Of a stretch of 64,000 nt of DNA, positions 47,201 through 58,041 are shown piece after piece (the first letter of the stretch is position 1; every line of letters starts with the position of its first letter). The notes below the pieces were generated by a model. That model was not told the DNA's origin and made no database searches. It was given only the letters and a program-made list of their open reading frames with translations. Both the position numbers and the translations under genes were made by a program. Origin of the DNA: Orbilia blumenaviensis. Lineage: Eukaryota; Ascomycota; Orbiliomycetes; Orbiliales; Orbiliaceae. The stretch spans positions 310,001 to 374,000 of the forward strand of contig JAVHNS010000002.1 in assembly GCA_036872755.1 (NCBI GenBank), written 5' to 3'.

Positions 47201-48054
47201 TAACTTATAGATATTCATTCGAAGCCCATGTTGGGTTTTCGATCTTTAGCTAATCGGAAGTTAGGAAACGAAGCGAGGTGCATCTTTGAACAACATCCGG
47301 CCCCTGCCCCGGAATATTTTGTCTAGAAGTGGTAAAGTACCCAGCCAAGCGGGAAAGCTGGGCCTTGCATGCATTAATACTTACGCTTTGTGTAATGTAA
47401 TGTAATGTAATGTAATTCAATATATTCTAGAATTCTACCCCAGATCGACCGAAGGCATCGATTTCTGACAAAGGTCGATTAAAATTGAATCGGTGGTTTT
47501 GGTTTTTAACTTGATGTCAGAAGTTCATTTCGTTTGGAAAAATCCGGGTGTCTTGTCGAATAGTGATCTATTTTGCAAATTTTTATATCGATATTAGCTC
47601 CTTGAGCACTTATCTGCTGGTCAGTTCTATCTATTTCCAAAAGTGTTGTTCTTCCGCTTTAGGCCTCATTTCCTGCACGATCCCGGTGTGTGGCGTACTA
47701 ACCTAGTAGTAGACCCTCAACCAAGTGCATACTCGATCTCTTGTCGACCTTCATCAACTATCCACCATCATCCACTTTCCCTCGCTCGCTGCCGTCACCA
47801 CCTTCAGCATCGTTGGCATCAGCCTAGATCCTCCACATCTTCGAAACCACATATATCCTTTCCGCATCCTCGACTGTCAATTCGTCTTCTCATCCCCGTT
47901 TCTCAATTCATGATCAAGTTCACTCGCTCGCTGCCACCAAAATCTACTAGCCGAAACACAACCACCACGACTACAGACAAACATTAATACACAACCCGTA
48001 TCTAGGTCCAGGGTATTCGAAATAACCCCTGTTCTGCGCCTATCGGCTGCCGAC
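44278..48054. other. AT-rich gene-poor stretch
   Basis: 3.8 kb without a supported complete gene. It is clearly richer in A/T and TA steps than the flanking genes, particularly 44300-44640 and 46150-47200. A TGTAA pentamer is repeated five times at 47391-47416. An exon-like open frame lies at 44634-44894 (separate entry). This composition could reflect decayed, perhaps RIP-mutated, repeat sequence, but no transposase or reverse transcriptase motif and no terminal repeats were recognised. The last 400 bases before 48055 are C/T-rich and likely form the leader of the next gene. Confidence 0.45.
44634..44894 (-). pseudogene. Possible terminal exon or gene remnant, function unknown
   Basis: The - strand is open for about 87 codons from just after an in-frame TAG (44897-44895) to TAA (44636-44634). 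It has no ATG near its start, but an acceptor-like GGCAG precedes it. The translation has even composition with four cysteines and aromatic pairs (GGLLWWCIVVAGAQCESS, FLGVAACNVPNIDIV), unlike the low-complexity noise around it. No upstream partner exon with a start codon could be found, so it may be the 3' exon of an unseen gene or a relic. Confidence 0.25.
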
Positions 48055-49935
48055 ATGGCATATCCATCGCCACCTTCGGATGACCCTCCACACACCTGTG
48101 GAGTAGATGACGCTATCATGGAATCTTCACGCAATAAAAGCAATAATACACAAACCGATAAGGCTGCCAAAATCTGTCGAAATCGTGGAGCGGAAATCCT
48201 TGGTAACCATCTCATCGTCGAACACATTGTCAAATATCTCCCAGATGTCGTAGATATTATCAATCTACGTCGAACATGCTCAGGAGTTTCAGGAGATGTC
48301 AAGCATTATCTCGTTAGGCAGGCTGAAAGTTTGGACTTCTCAAACGCGCATTCTGTTCTTGACTACCAGATTCGAGAATTTTTGCGTAGCCTGTCGAGTC
48401 TCGATAGCATGATAGGTCTCGATATGAGACGGCCAGTTCATCAATGGGATCGCCTTACCTACTTGGATTTAAGTAATACCGGGATCACAGAGCATTTCAT
48501 GATCAACATCATTCTCCAAACATTCAAGGATGTTGACTGGCGCCAACACCATCAATCAAACGCTAGGGTCGGCACCGAGTGTCTTCCAGAACGTTTCATC
48601 CATCTCAATCAGATACGGGCACAAGGCTGCACATCTTTGAACGTCGAAGAAGTCCTCGATGTCCTCCAAAAGCTTTTGTTTAGGAGGCTCGAAGGTTACT
48701 GGGAGCAAGAGGCTGTGCCTCAGGTACTTCCGCCACCACTTCATGTTGTTCGACGGGTTGAATCACCCCTTGGGTCACAGGTTTGGCAGGGCCCGATACC
48801 TGCCAACATCGAGGAACTGGAGAAGACTGGACTCATTGGGTACACCCGTTTGCAGAAGTTATTCCTTGGAAACAGCGCTAGACTGGTGATTGAAAAAGAC
48901 CTATGGCAGAAAACAGCAGGGAACAAGACTGCTCGTATATGCCCCTTCCAACATAATGTTGCACGCTGGCTTTGCATCACCGGTGCTCTGGGCATCGAAA
49001 CTGAGATCATGTTCTGTCATTCGTACTGCGATTCCCATAATGCTTACTTGTGGGATGGCTGGACCATTGACGAGATTCCTGAATCTTTGATTGACGAGTA
49101 CTCTCAAATGCGACTTCACCACACCATCCACAAACAACTCGCGGCCCAAGGAATGGGTAAATTCCCCAAGCTCAAGAATGAGGACCCCATGCCTCGGATG
49201 CCCTGGGAAATTCGCATAGAACATGTTCCCACCAGTCGAACCTTCTATTTCCCAGGAACCGGTGAAGACCATAAGCAGCAGCTGAAACTCGATGACCTGA
49301 ACCTCGGTACCAGTCTCGTTTGCACTTCAGCTATTGACAAAGCCGTTGCAAATTTCAATTCCTATGACCTTAGCGAACAGCGATTCTCACTGCACAAAAT
49401 GACGGACAAGAACTGGGCTTTCCCGGAAAACTGGACTCACCCGGACCCACGAGATGCTACCGCCGATGAAGGATGGCTGGCTTACTTATTCAGGTATTGT
49501 CTCAGAGAACGTAACTTTCAACTCTACAAATACGCTCTACCGAATTCGCCACGGGATAACCTCGAGATCTTGCCGCCTTACCCTGCGATCGTAGAGCTCA
49601 GTATCAGGATGCAAGAGGTAGAATACGTTCTGAAACGAATGCTTCGATGTCCACTACCTCGCCGCATCTACCCATCACATGGCGTATATGCGTTACCTCC
49701 AGACACTAATTGGTGGGACGTCCGCCGCGTCGCTCTGATCGAGTACCCTCGCGGATTGTGCAGCCGGTGCTTGCGGGAGGTCTGGCTCTGCGAAACCTGC
49801 AACAGGAACCCTAAAGCTTTCTGCGCCGAGTGTATGATTAGTATGCAGGAGACTACTAATGCTAAACAACGGATGAAGGAGCCTGAGGTCCGGGAGGACA
49901 ATGGTGACGATGGGTACGGGGGTGACGGGAACTAG
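48055..49935 (+). CDS. F-box-like protein with C-terminal CxxC zinc-type cluster
   Basis: A single exon of 626 residues. An F-box-like helix set lies at about 48-85 (LIVEHIVKYLPDVVDIINLR, RTCSGVSGDVKHYLV). A leucine-rich-type segment follows (LTYLDLSNTGITEHFMINII, about 136-156; GYTRLQKLFLGNSARL, about 263-278). The middle contains a His/Cys-containing stretch (CPFQHNVARWLCITG, MFCHSYCDSHNAYLWDGW). Near the C-terminus six cysteines are arranged as three CxxC pairs: LCSRCLREVW, LCETCNRNP and FCAECM (about 582-608), suggesting zinc binding. This combination resembles fungal-specific F-box/LRR proteins, but I cannot name the family. A role as an SCF substrate adaptor is inferred from the F-box only. 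Confidence 0.78.
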   Translation: MAYPSPPSDDPPHTCGVDDAIMESSRNKSNNTQTDKAAKICRNRGAEILGNHLIVEHIVKYLPDVVDIINLRRTCSGVSGDVKHYLVRQAESLDFSNAHSVLDYQIREFLRSLSSLDSMIGLDMRRPVHQWDRLTYLDLSNTGITEHFMINIILQTFKDVDWRQHHQSNARVGTECLPERFIHLNQIRAQGCTSLNVEEVLDVLQKLLFRRLEGYWEQEAVPQVLPPPLHVVRRVESPLGSQVWQGPIPANIEELEKTGLIGYTRLQKLFLGNSARLVIEKDLWQKTAGNKTARICPFQHNVARWLCITGALGIETEIMFCHSYCDSHNAYLWDGWTIDEIPESLIDEYSQMRLHHTIHKQLAAQGMGKFPKLKNEDPMPRMPWEIRIEHVPTSRTFYFPGTGEDHKQQLKLDDLNLGTSLVCTSAIDKAVANFNSYDLSEQRFSLHKMTDKNWAFPENWTHPDPRDATADEGWLAYLFRYCLRERNFQLYKYALPNSPRDNLEILPPYPAIVELSIRMQEVEYVLKRMLRCPLPRRIYPSHGVYALPPDTNWWDVRRVALIEYPRGLCSRCLREVWLCETCNRNPKAFCAECMISMQETTNAKQRMKEPEVREDNGDDGYGGDGN

Positions 49936-50926
49936 TTTTTCTCACGTTATCTCTCTCTCAGCCTGGACCCCACACCCTTGGAATATTCCCATCTATTCGA
50001 TTTCTTGATGTAAGAATGGTGCCTAGACACCATTCTTATCCTTCCTTTCTCTTTTTATTTTCTTTCACCCCCATTCTTCTTCCTCATCTTCGATCCTTTT
50101 TAATACCTCCAGGCCTCCGAAAAGGGTATACTGCAGAAAAACAGCACGCAAATTACCGATTCAATCGCTTCCTTTATCTCAAGTCCTATCCTAGGACATA
50201 AGAAAATATGGGGGATTCGGGGGCTAAACAGGCCTCAAAGGAAAAGTCGACAGTCTCTCCCTTCTGGCTGGACGCCGGAAAAAATATTCCTAGCCCTGTA
50301 CTGATTGGGCAGTCTTCTTTTTGCTCAAGCCTTTACTTTCATTTCTATTTCTCTATATTCATTTTTAATGCTGAACAACAAGCGGCTCATCTGTATCCTT
50401 ATTCGTCAAACTTTGAATCATTGAGCGTACATTTCCCAGACTTATTCCCTCCGTTTTTTTAATAGAGTTGCCTTTTTTTTTTCTTTCCTTTTCCCCTTTC
50501 TCCTTTTGTTCCTTTTCGAGCTATACTTCTGTCACGGCGTTTTTAGAGACGAGGCTTCTTCTTATTTTTTCCCTTGTCGTTGTAGGTTATCATCATGGTA
50601 CGGATTTAATGGTTTACTAGCTAGGTATGGACGGGTCTTGTTTGCATATTTTGTTCGGATGGGATGGATTTGGCATGGTGGGTTTTAGGGACGGACTTAT
50701 GTATGATAAGACGGTAATGAACACAGACACGCACGATAGACAACGGCTGTTGTATCAATTACCCAGGTAATCAAAGATACCGTGCGATATAATATTATTT
50801 TAAGGCTTTAAGATCTCCCCAATATTTGTAATACTACCCATCGTAGGATCCTGTCGCCGATGGATGGGCATTCCGATTCCAAAAATGGTAATTGTATGTA
50901 TATACTTATCTATCCATACATTGAAT
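49936..50926. other. Intergenic stretch between convergent genes
   Basis: T/C-rich 3' flank follows 49935, with several T-runs around 50455-50580. A frame at 50208-50462 has no domain. No gene is supported in the 991 bases. Confidence 0.4.
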
Positions 50927-53097
50927 TTATATACCTCTTAGAACCCCCTCTACGGCCCCCAAGGTCTCTCTTCCAAATATCCCTTCCTCTACCGCAGCCT
51001 TAATAGTTCTCCACACCGCCACCTTCCCAATCCCACCCTTAACCAAAGTCTTCAACCCCGCATCCATCCCATCTTCAAGCTTAACAACCGCCTCTTTAAC
51101 CCTAGCCTCTTGAACCGCCTCGGCGACTTTAACCCCATCAACAGCACCAATCAAGCTACTCCCCGCGGCAGTGACAACCCCTCTATAATAAACCCCCGCA
51201 TTCTTCCTGAGCACCCCTCTCCCCTTTTCCGCGGCTTCAACACCAATAATTCTACTCCTTAATAACTCCAGGTTACCCCGTGCGAGGTATATTCCCGGTT
51301 TCTCTTTGTCCGGTGCGAGTTTTGTAGCTGATGCGAGGTCTGAAGAGGAGGTTGTTGCTAGTTTCCAGGCTTTGGGGGGGTTGGTGGGGGAGAGGGTTGT
51401 GGAGAGGGTTGTGCGCGCTGTTGAGCGGTCGCAGAGGGCCATCCAGGAGGTTGTTAAGTCTATTATTAGCCCATTTTCGGGGATTTTATCTCCACTGGTG
51501 ATGGTGGTATTGTCTGTTCCATGGGTAGTGGAAGAAGGCGAGATAAGATGGAACGGTTCAAAGGCGGCCTTGACCTCCTCTTCCCAACCTTCTGCTGTTT
51601 GTAAGCCCAAGTAAAACCTTGTCTCTGCCAACGCTACCAAGAAATTCGCACGTGAAAGCACAGCTTCCACTCTTCTCTCTGCGATCTCGGCAGGTTCTAG
51701 TCCCAGATCTGTCTCTTCGTGTAAAGCCCTAGCGATTGGTAAGATGTAGCTATCGAGAATGGAGGCTGCATGGGTGGTTATTTGGGGGATGTATTCCGTT
51801 GTTGGTGGGAAGATCGCCGCTGCTGTGGATGGAGTTGAGAGGGTTAAGATGCTGGTTTGGACTTCGAGCATTGCGAGTGCGGTGTCGAGAATTGATAGTT
51901 TCGTGGTGGGTTCAACGATCGATGCCCATTGTGTGGTATTATTCCCTCCGCTACCGCTGTTGGAAGAGTGAGAGCTTGCAACGGAGCTTCTTCGTTCCGG
52001 TAGTTTTATACCACCATCTTCTTCTTGATATTCCTCCCCGTTCCCGTTCCCGTTTTGACTTACAATGGCACCATCGTTCATTGCGTCCTCACCATCGAAA
52101 TTATCGAATGATTGTGACTGCTCTAAGGTCGATTTATACTCCGCTTCTTGAACGGCAAGACACTGTTGAAATATCCCCCATGACGCCTCAAACGCCTGTT
52201 TCGACTGCTGTAGCCTTTCTATTTCCCTCGTTGTCGTTTCTTCATCTTGAACGTCACCGCCACCATTGCCGTTATTATTATCATCATCGGAGTCTTGTGG
52301 TTTGTTGGCGTAGAATTCACCGACAGAGCTGAGCGTTTGTCCGTAGTTGAATAGGATGTCTGAACTGTCTTTCTCTAGCTCATTGCATTCTTTGTGCGCT
52401 TCCGCGGCTGCGAGGAGTCGGGTTTCTGGGGTTGACGTCGCGGGGAAGAAGGTTGGGGGGAGGGGCAGTTGGGTTAGGGTGTATAGTAAACGGGCGCTGT
52501 TACGGTCATTCAAAATTTAATTAGTTACTAAGATGTTAATGGAATTTTATTTTTTCTTTCATATTCCTCTTTTGTGAAAGGCATTTTTGTAGTGGAAATC
52601 GGAAGGAGAATTCGAACCGATTATAACGAGCGTCGAAGTTATTGGGATACCGGACCAGGGTATTCTCATACGCGGTGATAGCTTGGACGAAGAACCTGCC
52701 CGCCTAAATGATTTCCCCGAGCAATTAATACCAAAAATAAAAAATAAAAATAGAAGTATATAGGTAGGAATAAGAACAAGAAAGGCAGAAGATAGGTACC
52801 TTAGCGACATCACCGCTCCTCCATCTTTCACCGCTTTCTTCAAGATCAACGGCGACTGTGTGTAGTTTTGAATGTCTCGAATTAGTCACCTGTATGAATG
52901 AGTCGAACAAACTTCTACTATCGCAAGGCACAGATACCTGCAAGGTACTCATCCGCAGTTTCCGGGGCCTATATGGGAGGGTAAAAGTGCGATATTAGCT
53001 AATTTAAAGCTCGAAATGATGTCAATTGATACCGGAAGAGATATACCTTTGGCGTCTTCTTCCGCCTTGCGGGTGGTGGATGTGGTCGTTTCGGCAT
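50927..53097 (-). CDS. TPR-domain protein of unknown function
   Basis: Five exons, 53097-53047, 52968-52938 (31 nt), 52855-52800, 52703-52618 and 52496-50927, join in phase to 597 residues. The N-terminus is basic (MPKRPHPPPARRKKTPK). Residues about 20-150 form tetratricopeptide-type helices: EYLAVAVDLEESGERWRSGD, KAGRFFVQAITAYENTLVRY, NNFDARYNRARLLYTLTQL, SDILFNYGQTLSSVGEFY and QAFEASWGIFQQCLAVQEAEY. A low-complexity acidic/Gly/Asn linker (about 130-240) splits the helices, and alanine-rich helices fill the rest. I recall similar TPR proteins across Pezizomycotina without a firm function. The MPKRP start is reminiscent of Ett1/Nro1, but that link is weak. The donor at 52617 (GTTCGA) is non-consensus, yet the phase fits and no other GT is available there. 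Confidence 0.78.
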
Positions 53098-53542
53098 GGT
53101 AAAAGAGATTATAGTTAGCAAGCAAAGTATATTCCGGGGTCTAGTTTGTAGCTTGAAATAAAAAAAGATTGGAAGGTTTGTTGGATTTTGTTTTTCTAAG
53201 TCGCAAAAGAACACAAATTGGGACAAAACTTGGCCGGGTTAAACATTGGGGAAATGGTTCACGAGACAGCCATCGAATGGAGATGTGATATCGAGACGCT
53301 CGATTCATTATTCATTAGTATAAACATGTGCTTTTGTACGGAATTAAAATACCCGATAGTAAAAAGAACGCCCAGAGATGCAGGCTCCATACAAATAATA
53401 CAACGAATCTCACATCGCTCAAGAGGCGGTCGAACACTTCGGAGGCCTCCTGGCTTCATGAGCCGAAGCATTGGTAATATAAGGTCATGGAAAAATAAAG
53501 GAGTAAACGCAGCATAAAACAGAAATAGAAAAAGAAAAAAAA
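53098..53542. other. Short intergenic stretch upstream of the TPR gene
   Basis: These 445 bases lie between the TPR gene start and the TAF5 stop, both on the - strand. They include the TPR promoter and the TAF5 3' end. No clear motif is seen. Confidence 0.4.
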
Positions 53543-55976
53543 TTAGGGCTTATAGGACCCTGCGGCTAAAACAAGGTTCTTCTTGGTGAACATGACTGTG
53601 TAGACCGGCGTCTTTTTGGTATAGTAAACAGCCAGGTGGTCGTTCCTAAATTTCCGGTCAGCGATAGTCGATTTATCAGCGATATGTATGATACTTACGT
53701 AGCAACAACATCCTTCTTATCCTTTCGTCCTTTCGTACCGTGAACTCCCAGCCCAGATGACCCACCGGCCCCGACGTCAATCTTTGTAGTTTGGTCACCA
53801 GGGATCCCGCCTATACCATTAATAACCATCTCTGCCCCAACGGTTCCGCTAGTGTTTGAAGCATTGTTCCCCTTATCCTCGCCAACGGACCAGACACGGA
53901 TAGTGTGATCAGATGCTCCACTAACTAATATCTTGCCCTCAACAGCCCAAGAAAGACTCCAAATTGGGGATTTGGCATGCCCTCGCATAGTCTTGATCCT
54001 CGTGCCCATTCCGATATCCCAGATATTGATAGTCCCATCATCGGCGCCCGAAGCCAAGTACTTGCCATTAGGTGAAACCTGCAGGCAGCGGATAGGTGCG
54101 GTATGGCCGTTGAACAATCTCACTGACTCGCCTCGTTGCATATCCCACATCCTCAAGGTTTTATCAGAGGAACCGGTGAAAACGTAAGCGCTATTGGGAT
54201 GCCAGGTAACATTGTTGACACTATCGAGGTGACCGACGAACAGACGGAGGGGGGCGGGACGCTCAGTGGTCCAGGCCCTACCGGTGCGGTCCCAAGAAGC
54301 GGACGCGAAGTAGTGATCAAATGGCCCCCAGGCAACGTCCCAGACAGGGCTGACATGACCCTTGAAGGTGGTCAGGCAGGTATGGGTCTTCAAGGACCAG
54401 AGGCGGACCGTTTTGTCAAGGGAAGCAGAAACAAGGCAACTGGCATCCTTGGAGAATGAAATCCCGTAGACGGGGCCGGCATGACCAGTATAACGCCGGG
54501 TGGTAGTCAGGTTTTCATTCTCGGACGGGTTCTTCGAAACGAGCTTCTCACCCTTCAGAGACCAAACCTTAACGTACGACTCCGCGTGGGAGGTCGCACA
54601 GAGAAGGCTGTCCTGCGAAAAGGCAACACGATGGATATTATCCTCCGCGTTGTGAAACGTGTAGGTGAGAACGCTCGGGAGAGCACCGGCCATGGGCGGG
54701 CCCTCAGCGCCCTGTTGGGTCTTGGCCTGGGGGGATATGATGCCTAGGGAGAACTTGTCGCGGTACTCCTTCACGGCCTTGATCTCGGCATCGATATCTG
54801 TCTGCTTGTAGGCAGGCAGAGGGATCTCCTCCCGCATGGGAGTATCCTCGCTCTCCTCCCGCTTGATGTGCTGCTGGAAGGTTTCGAGCAAGGTGGGGCC
54901 GCCGGTACCCCCAAGCTCCTCTCGGCGCTCCTTCTCTCTGGCATCCTCCATTCCCAGCTCGTACTCAACGTCTTCAGCGAAGTCCTTATCCATGGGCATC
55001 AAGCCTGTTTTAATACTCGGGAGCTCCTTCTGGGAAGGGCCATCCTTGTTGATATGTCCGGGAATCCCCTCGTTATCACCGAGCATATCGTAATCGTTAG
55101 AGAGACCAAGGAGTGGTTGTCGGTCGACCTTGTATAGCTGGCAATTGGTATTGAGGATGCTGATGACAACATCCCCAGCACCGCCTGCACCCTGCTCGGT
55201 CAAATACCCCATGAGCAAACCATGGCTAATGGTAGTCAGGGTGACATGATACTTGTTCTCTGTGTATAGCCTGGCAGTGTTGTGATTCTCAACATGGATG
55301 GGAGCCGAGAGGGTAGCAAGCTGGTCGAGATCAACGGCGTGCTTGGGGCGAAAATCTGGGGAATAGGCGTCAAAGAACCTCTTGGACTCGATGATCAGGT
55401 TGGACCGGACGAGGCCGAGGAAGAGGTGGACAAAGACAGGGAAGGCGATTCGCTTCAACTCAGGCTGCGCAGACACTATGTCAGCCGGGAACCAAGCCAA
55501 CAGAGCAACAGTCCATCTATGCAGATAACCGGGCACCCGGCAGGCAGATAGACAGTCGTATCAATTGAAATAGAGAGAGGGGAGATGATATACCTTGTAA
55601 AGATCGAGGGAGTTATCGATCCAGGATAGCAGTCGAGCTATAGCAGGCAAGCAAGCGAAGAGTCAGTCGCGTCCTATATTTTCAGGAAATGTAGCACCAT
55701 CGCCGTCCTAGGGAGCTTACAGTATGCTTTGTCGTAGAGAGCATGCTTGTCCTCTCTGGGACGGATCGGATTGCCGTTGCTGTCAACAGAAGCCATCTCC
55801 TGTCGTAACATTGCTTCGGTTTTGTTGTAACCCTTTTTGCTCAGATATTCAATGACAATATTATTGAGGTTCTGTTGATTTTGGGGTGCTTGGGTAGATG
55901 TTGATGGTGTTTGTTGGACAGCACCATTTGTCCCGGAAGCTACAGAGGTAGCAACATTATTGGCAGCCGACGACAT
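53543..55976 (-). CDS. TAF5: TAF5, transcription initiation factor TFIID (and SAGA) subunit
   Basis: Four exons, 55976-55721, 55637-55594 (44 nt), 55464-53699 and 53645-53543, join to 722 residues. A LisH-type motif (NNIVIEYLSKKGYNKTEAML, about 38-57) is followed by the TAF5 N-terminal domain from about 85 (LLSWIDNSLDLYKPELKRI, FPVFVHLFLGLV, RFFDAYSPDF). A WD40 propeller follows from about 366 (YTGHAGPVYGISFSKDASCL, LVSASLDKTVRLWSL, FKGHVSPVWDVAWGP, FASASWDRTGRAW, TGSSDKTLRMWD, ASGADDGTINIWD, LVSGASDHTIRVWS). The order LisH-NTD2-WD40 is specific for TAF5. The third exon appears to end at ACG TAA, but that is a perfect GTAAGT donor. Splicing to 53645 adds DHLAVYYTKKTPVYTVMFT and NLVLAAGSYKP, the canonical TAF5 C-terminus. 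TAF5 scaffolds TFIID. Confidence 0.96.
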
Positions 55977-58041
55977 CGCGCCGAAGAGTAAGGGCTTTCT
56001 GGATGTTCAAGGTCGTGATTTAGGGCTTTATCCAAATTCAGCACGGCGGAGAATACAATGGATGGGAAAGATGATGATAGATGAAACGTCAAGCCGGGAG
56101 CAGCTGAGGTCGTGGACGGGCGATGATGAGGTTGAGTGATGATGGAGGTGGTGGTGATGGAGATGATTGGCGTTTGTTGTTTTGCGTTCAGATCAACAAA
56201 TCAGATGCGACGGCAGCTGGCTGCAGGGGTCCCTGCCTGCGTCTCTTAGCTCCCCTCCCTTTCTATGGCTTAGCTAAACCACCAGCTACCAAGCAAGCAG
56301 CGCCTCACCCCAGGTAAGCTTAAGCCTACCTAGAGTAGGTACCTGGCAAGTACCTACCTCGGGGAGGATTAACCAGGAGGTTATCCACCTAGGTACTTAA
56401 GAAGTAGATAGGTGTAGGCCAGCCAGGAAAACAATCACCCAACAGTATACTATTGTAAACCATCTACCAAACAAAAATACCGTTATAACATCGTTATAAG
56501 ATTAAGTTTGTCAGTCTGGGTAGCTAATATCGCGTCGGTATATTGAACTGAAGTCTGCGATTGCAATTGCCCCTCCCTGATCTACTAGATGTTAACCTTT
56601 CGCTGCTTCAACGATAACGCCATTGGTCTAGACCTTCCCTATGATAATAATCAGCGTTAGCTGAGGATATGTATTATACAGACATCTGGAGATAATTAAT
56701 TGAACGAATATTTTAGCCAGCTGGTTTTCACTACCATGGATGCCAGTCGGCTACAAGTATATTCAGCCCTCATCAATGTATCCATGTAAGTACTTAGCTG
56801 CCCACACAACGTACATACGTACGACGAAGGTAATTGGCAGGCCGGGAGTCCTAGGGCGAAGCGAGGTATGCGTTTGGAAACGAACCCTTCCGCTCCGGAA
56901 CAACCAAGCTTCTAGAATCTCACTTATGTTTAGAAGCACATGCATAAGTACCTGCTCGATCGCGACATCTATTACTAATTAAAATACCTTACATCACGAC
57001 GCATCGAGTAATCCCGCTGGAGCTGAGCTGTACAAGTCCCTGGCTACCTCCTGCTATAGCTTGGTTCGGCAAAGATAGAGCTATTCCCATTAGACATGAC
57101 CGCTGTTGGTATTACTCCTCCTCTAACCGAGAGATAGCAGAAGATAATGAACAATATGGGATGCTATTAATATTTTGTTGAGGGGCAGCAGTGCAGCCAC
57201 GATAGGCCATCCATCCATACATCACGGGGTCTCTGCTCCAGCCATGCAAACAACCAATCAATCCCGGCGGAAGCCAAACGTGAGGTCGCTGCAGAGTCAT
57301 CTGCCTCGGGACTGTCGAGTTACACAGTCATCTGCACTTTGTGCTTTTCTGAATTCTGATAGCTATCCTACATAAAACCTTACTCAGCCAACCGAGCGTA
57401 CGGAGTGTATGTATATGTCCAATATGCGTGCCGTATGATAGTACGTGTATTAACTCTCACCGGCGAGGATCTGGAGGGGGAAAAAACACACACAAGACTT
57501 GACTAAAGTGGTATATAGTATGCCTGACGCTATACAGGACGGCTGTGTGCAGTCCGGGGCTAGAAAACGTTTAAACTCGCGCGACGTGGCCCATCTAGAC
57601 TTTACAAATTTAAATCCTGCCCTGTTCTCACACTCATCAAGGGAGGACCTAGGCAAGGCAACTATACTTCGTTTGACGTTGACGCTATTGGTAACGAAGA
57701 TCAGGGAAGGGACTTGCATGGTGGACAGACCTTGTTGGGGCTCTCACCTCACACCTTGCTTCACCTCACCTCACCCCAAACCGTGTCAACTTCATCCTCC
57801 AACTCCAAAGCTCATATCAGCAGTGCCGTGCCCTACCTCTCGACCACCATAAATCAGAGGGACATCCGTCCCAACTGTCTTTATTATTATTTTTATTTTT
57901 TCGGTTGTTCCATCTAGCTATTCTGCATCTGCACCTGCATCCACATCTGCATATCAAATCGATCGTACAAACAGACAGATATCCAAAACACTCGCTACTT
58001 GTAGCACTTAGCTACGTCATAGCATAGCATAGCAGAGCATC
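55977..58041. promoter_or_regulatory. Divergent promoter region of TAF5 and GPC1
   Basis: These 2.07 kb separate two start codons pointing away from each other. Palindromic words of the TACCTAGGTA/GGTACC/CTTAAG type cluster at about 56315-56405. An AGCAT unit is repeated about four times immediately before the GPC1 ATG (about 58017-58040). The C-rich stretch 57740-57850 gives a shadow frame beginning at a TTG, which is not a gene. Confidence 0.4.

Noticed and set aside
57499..57852. 117-codon frame before GPC1
   Set aside because: It starts with TTG and its Pro/Cys-rich end comes from a C-rich leader sequence.
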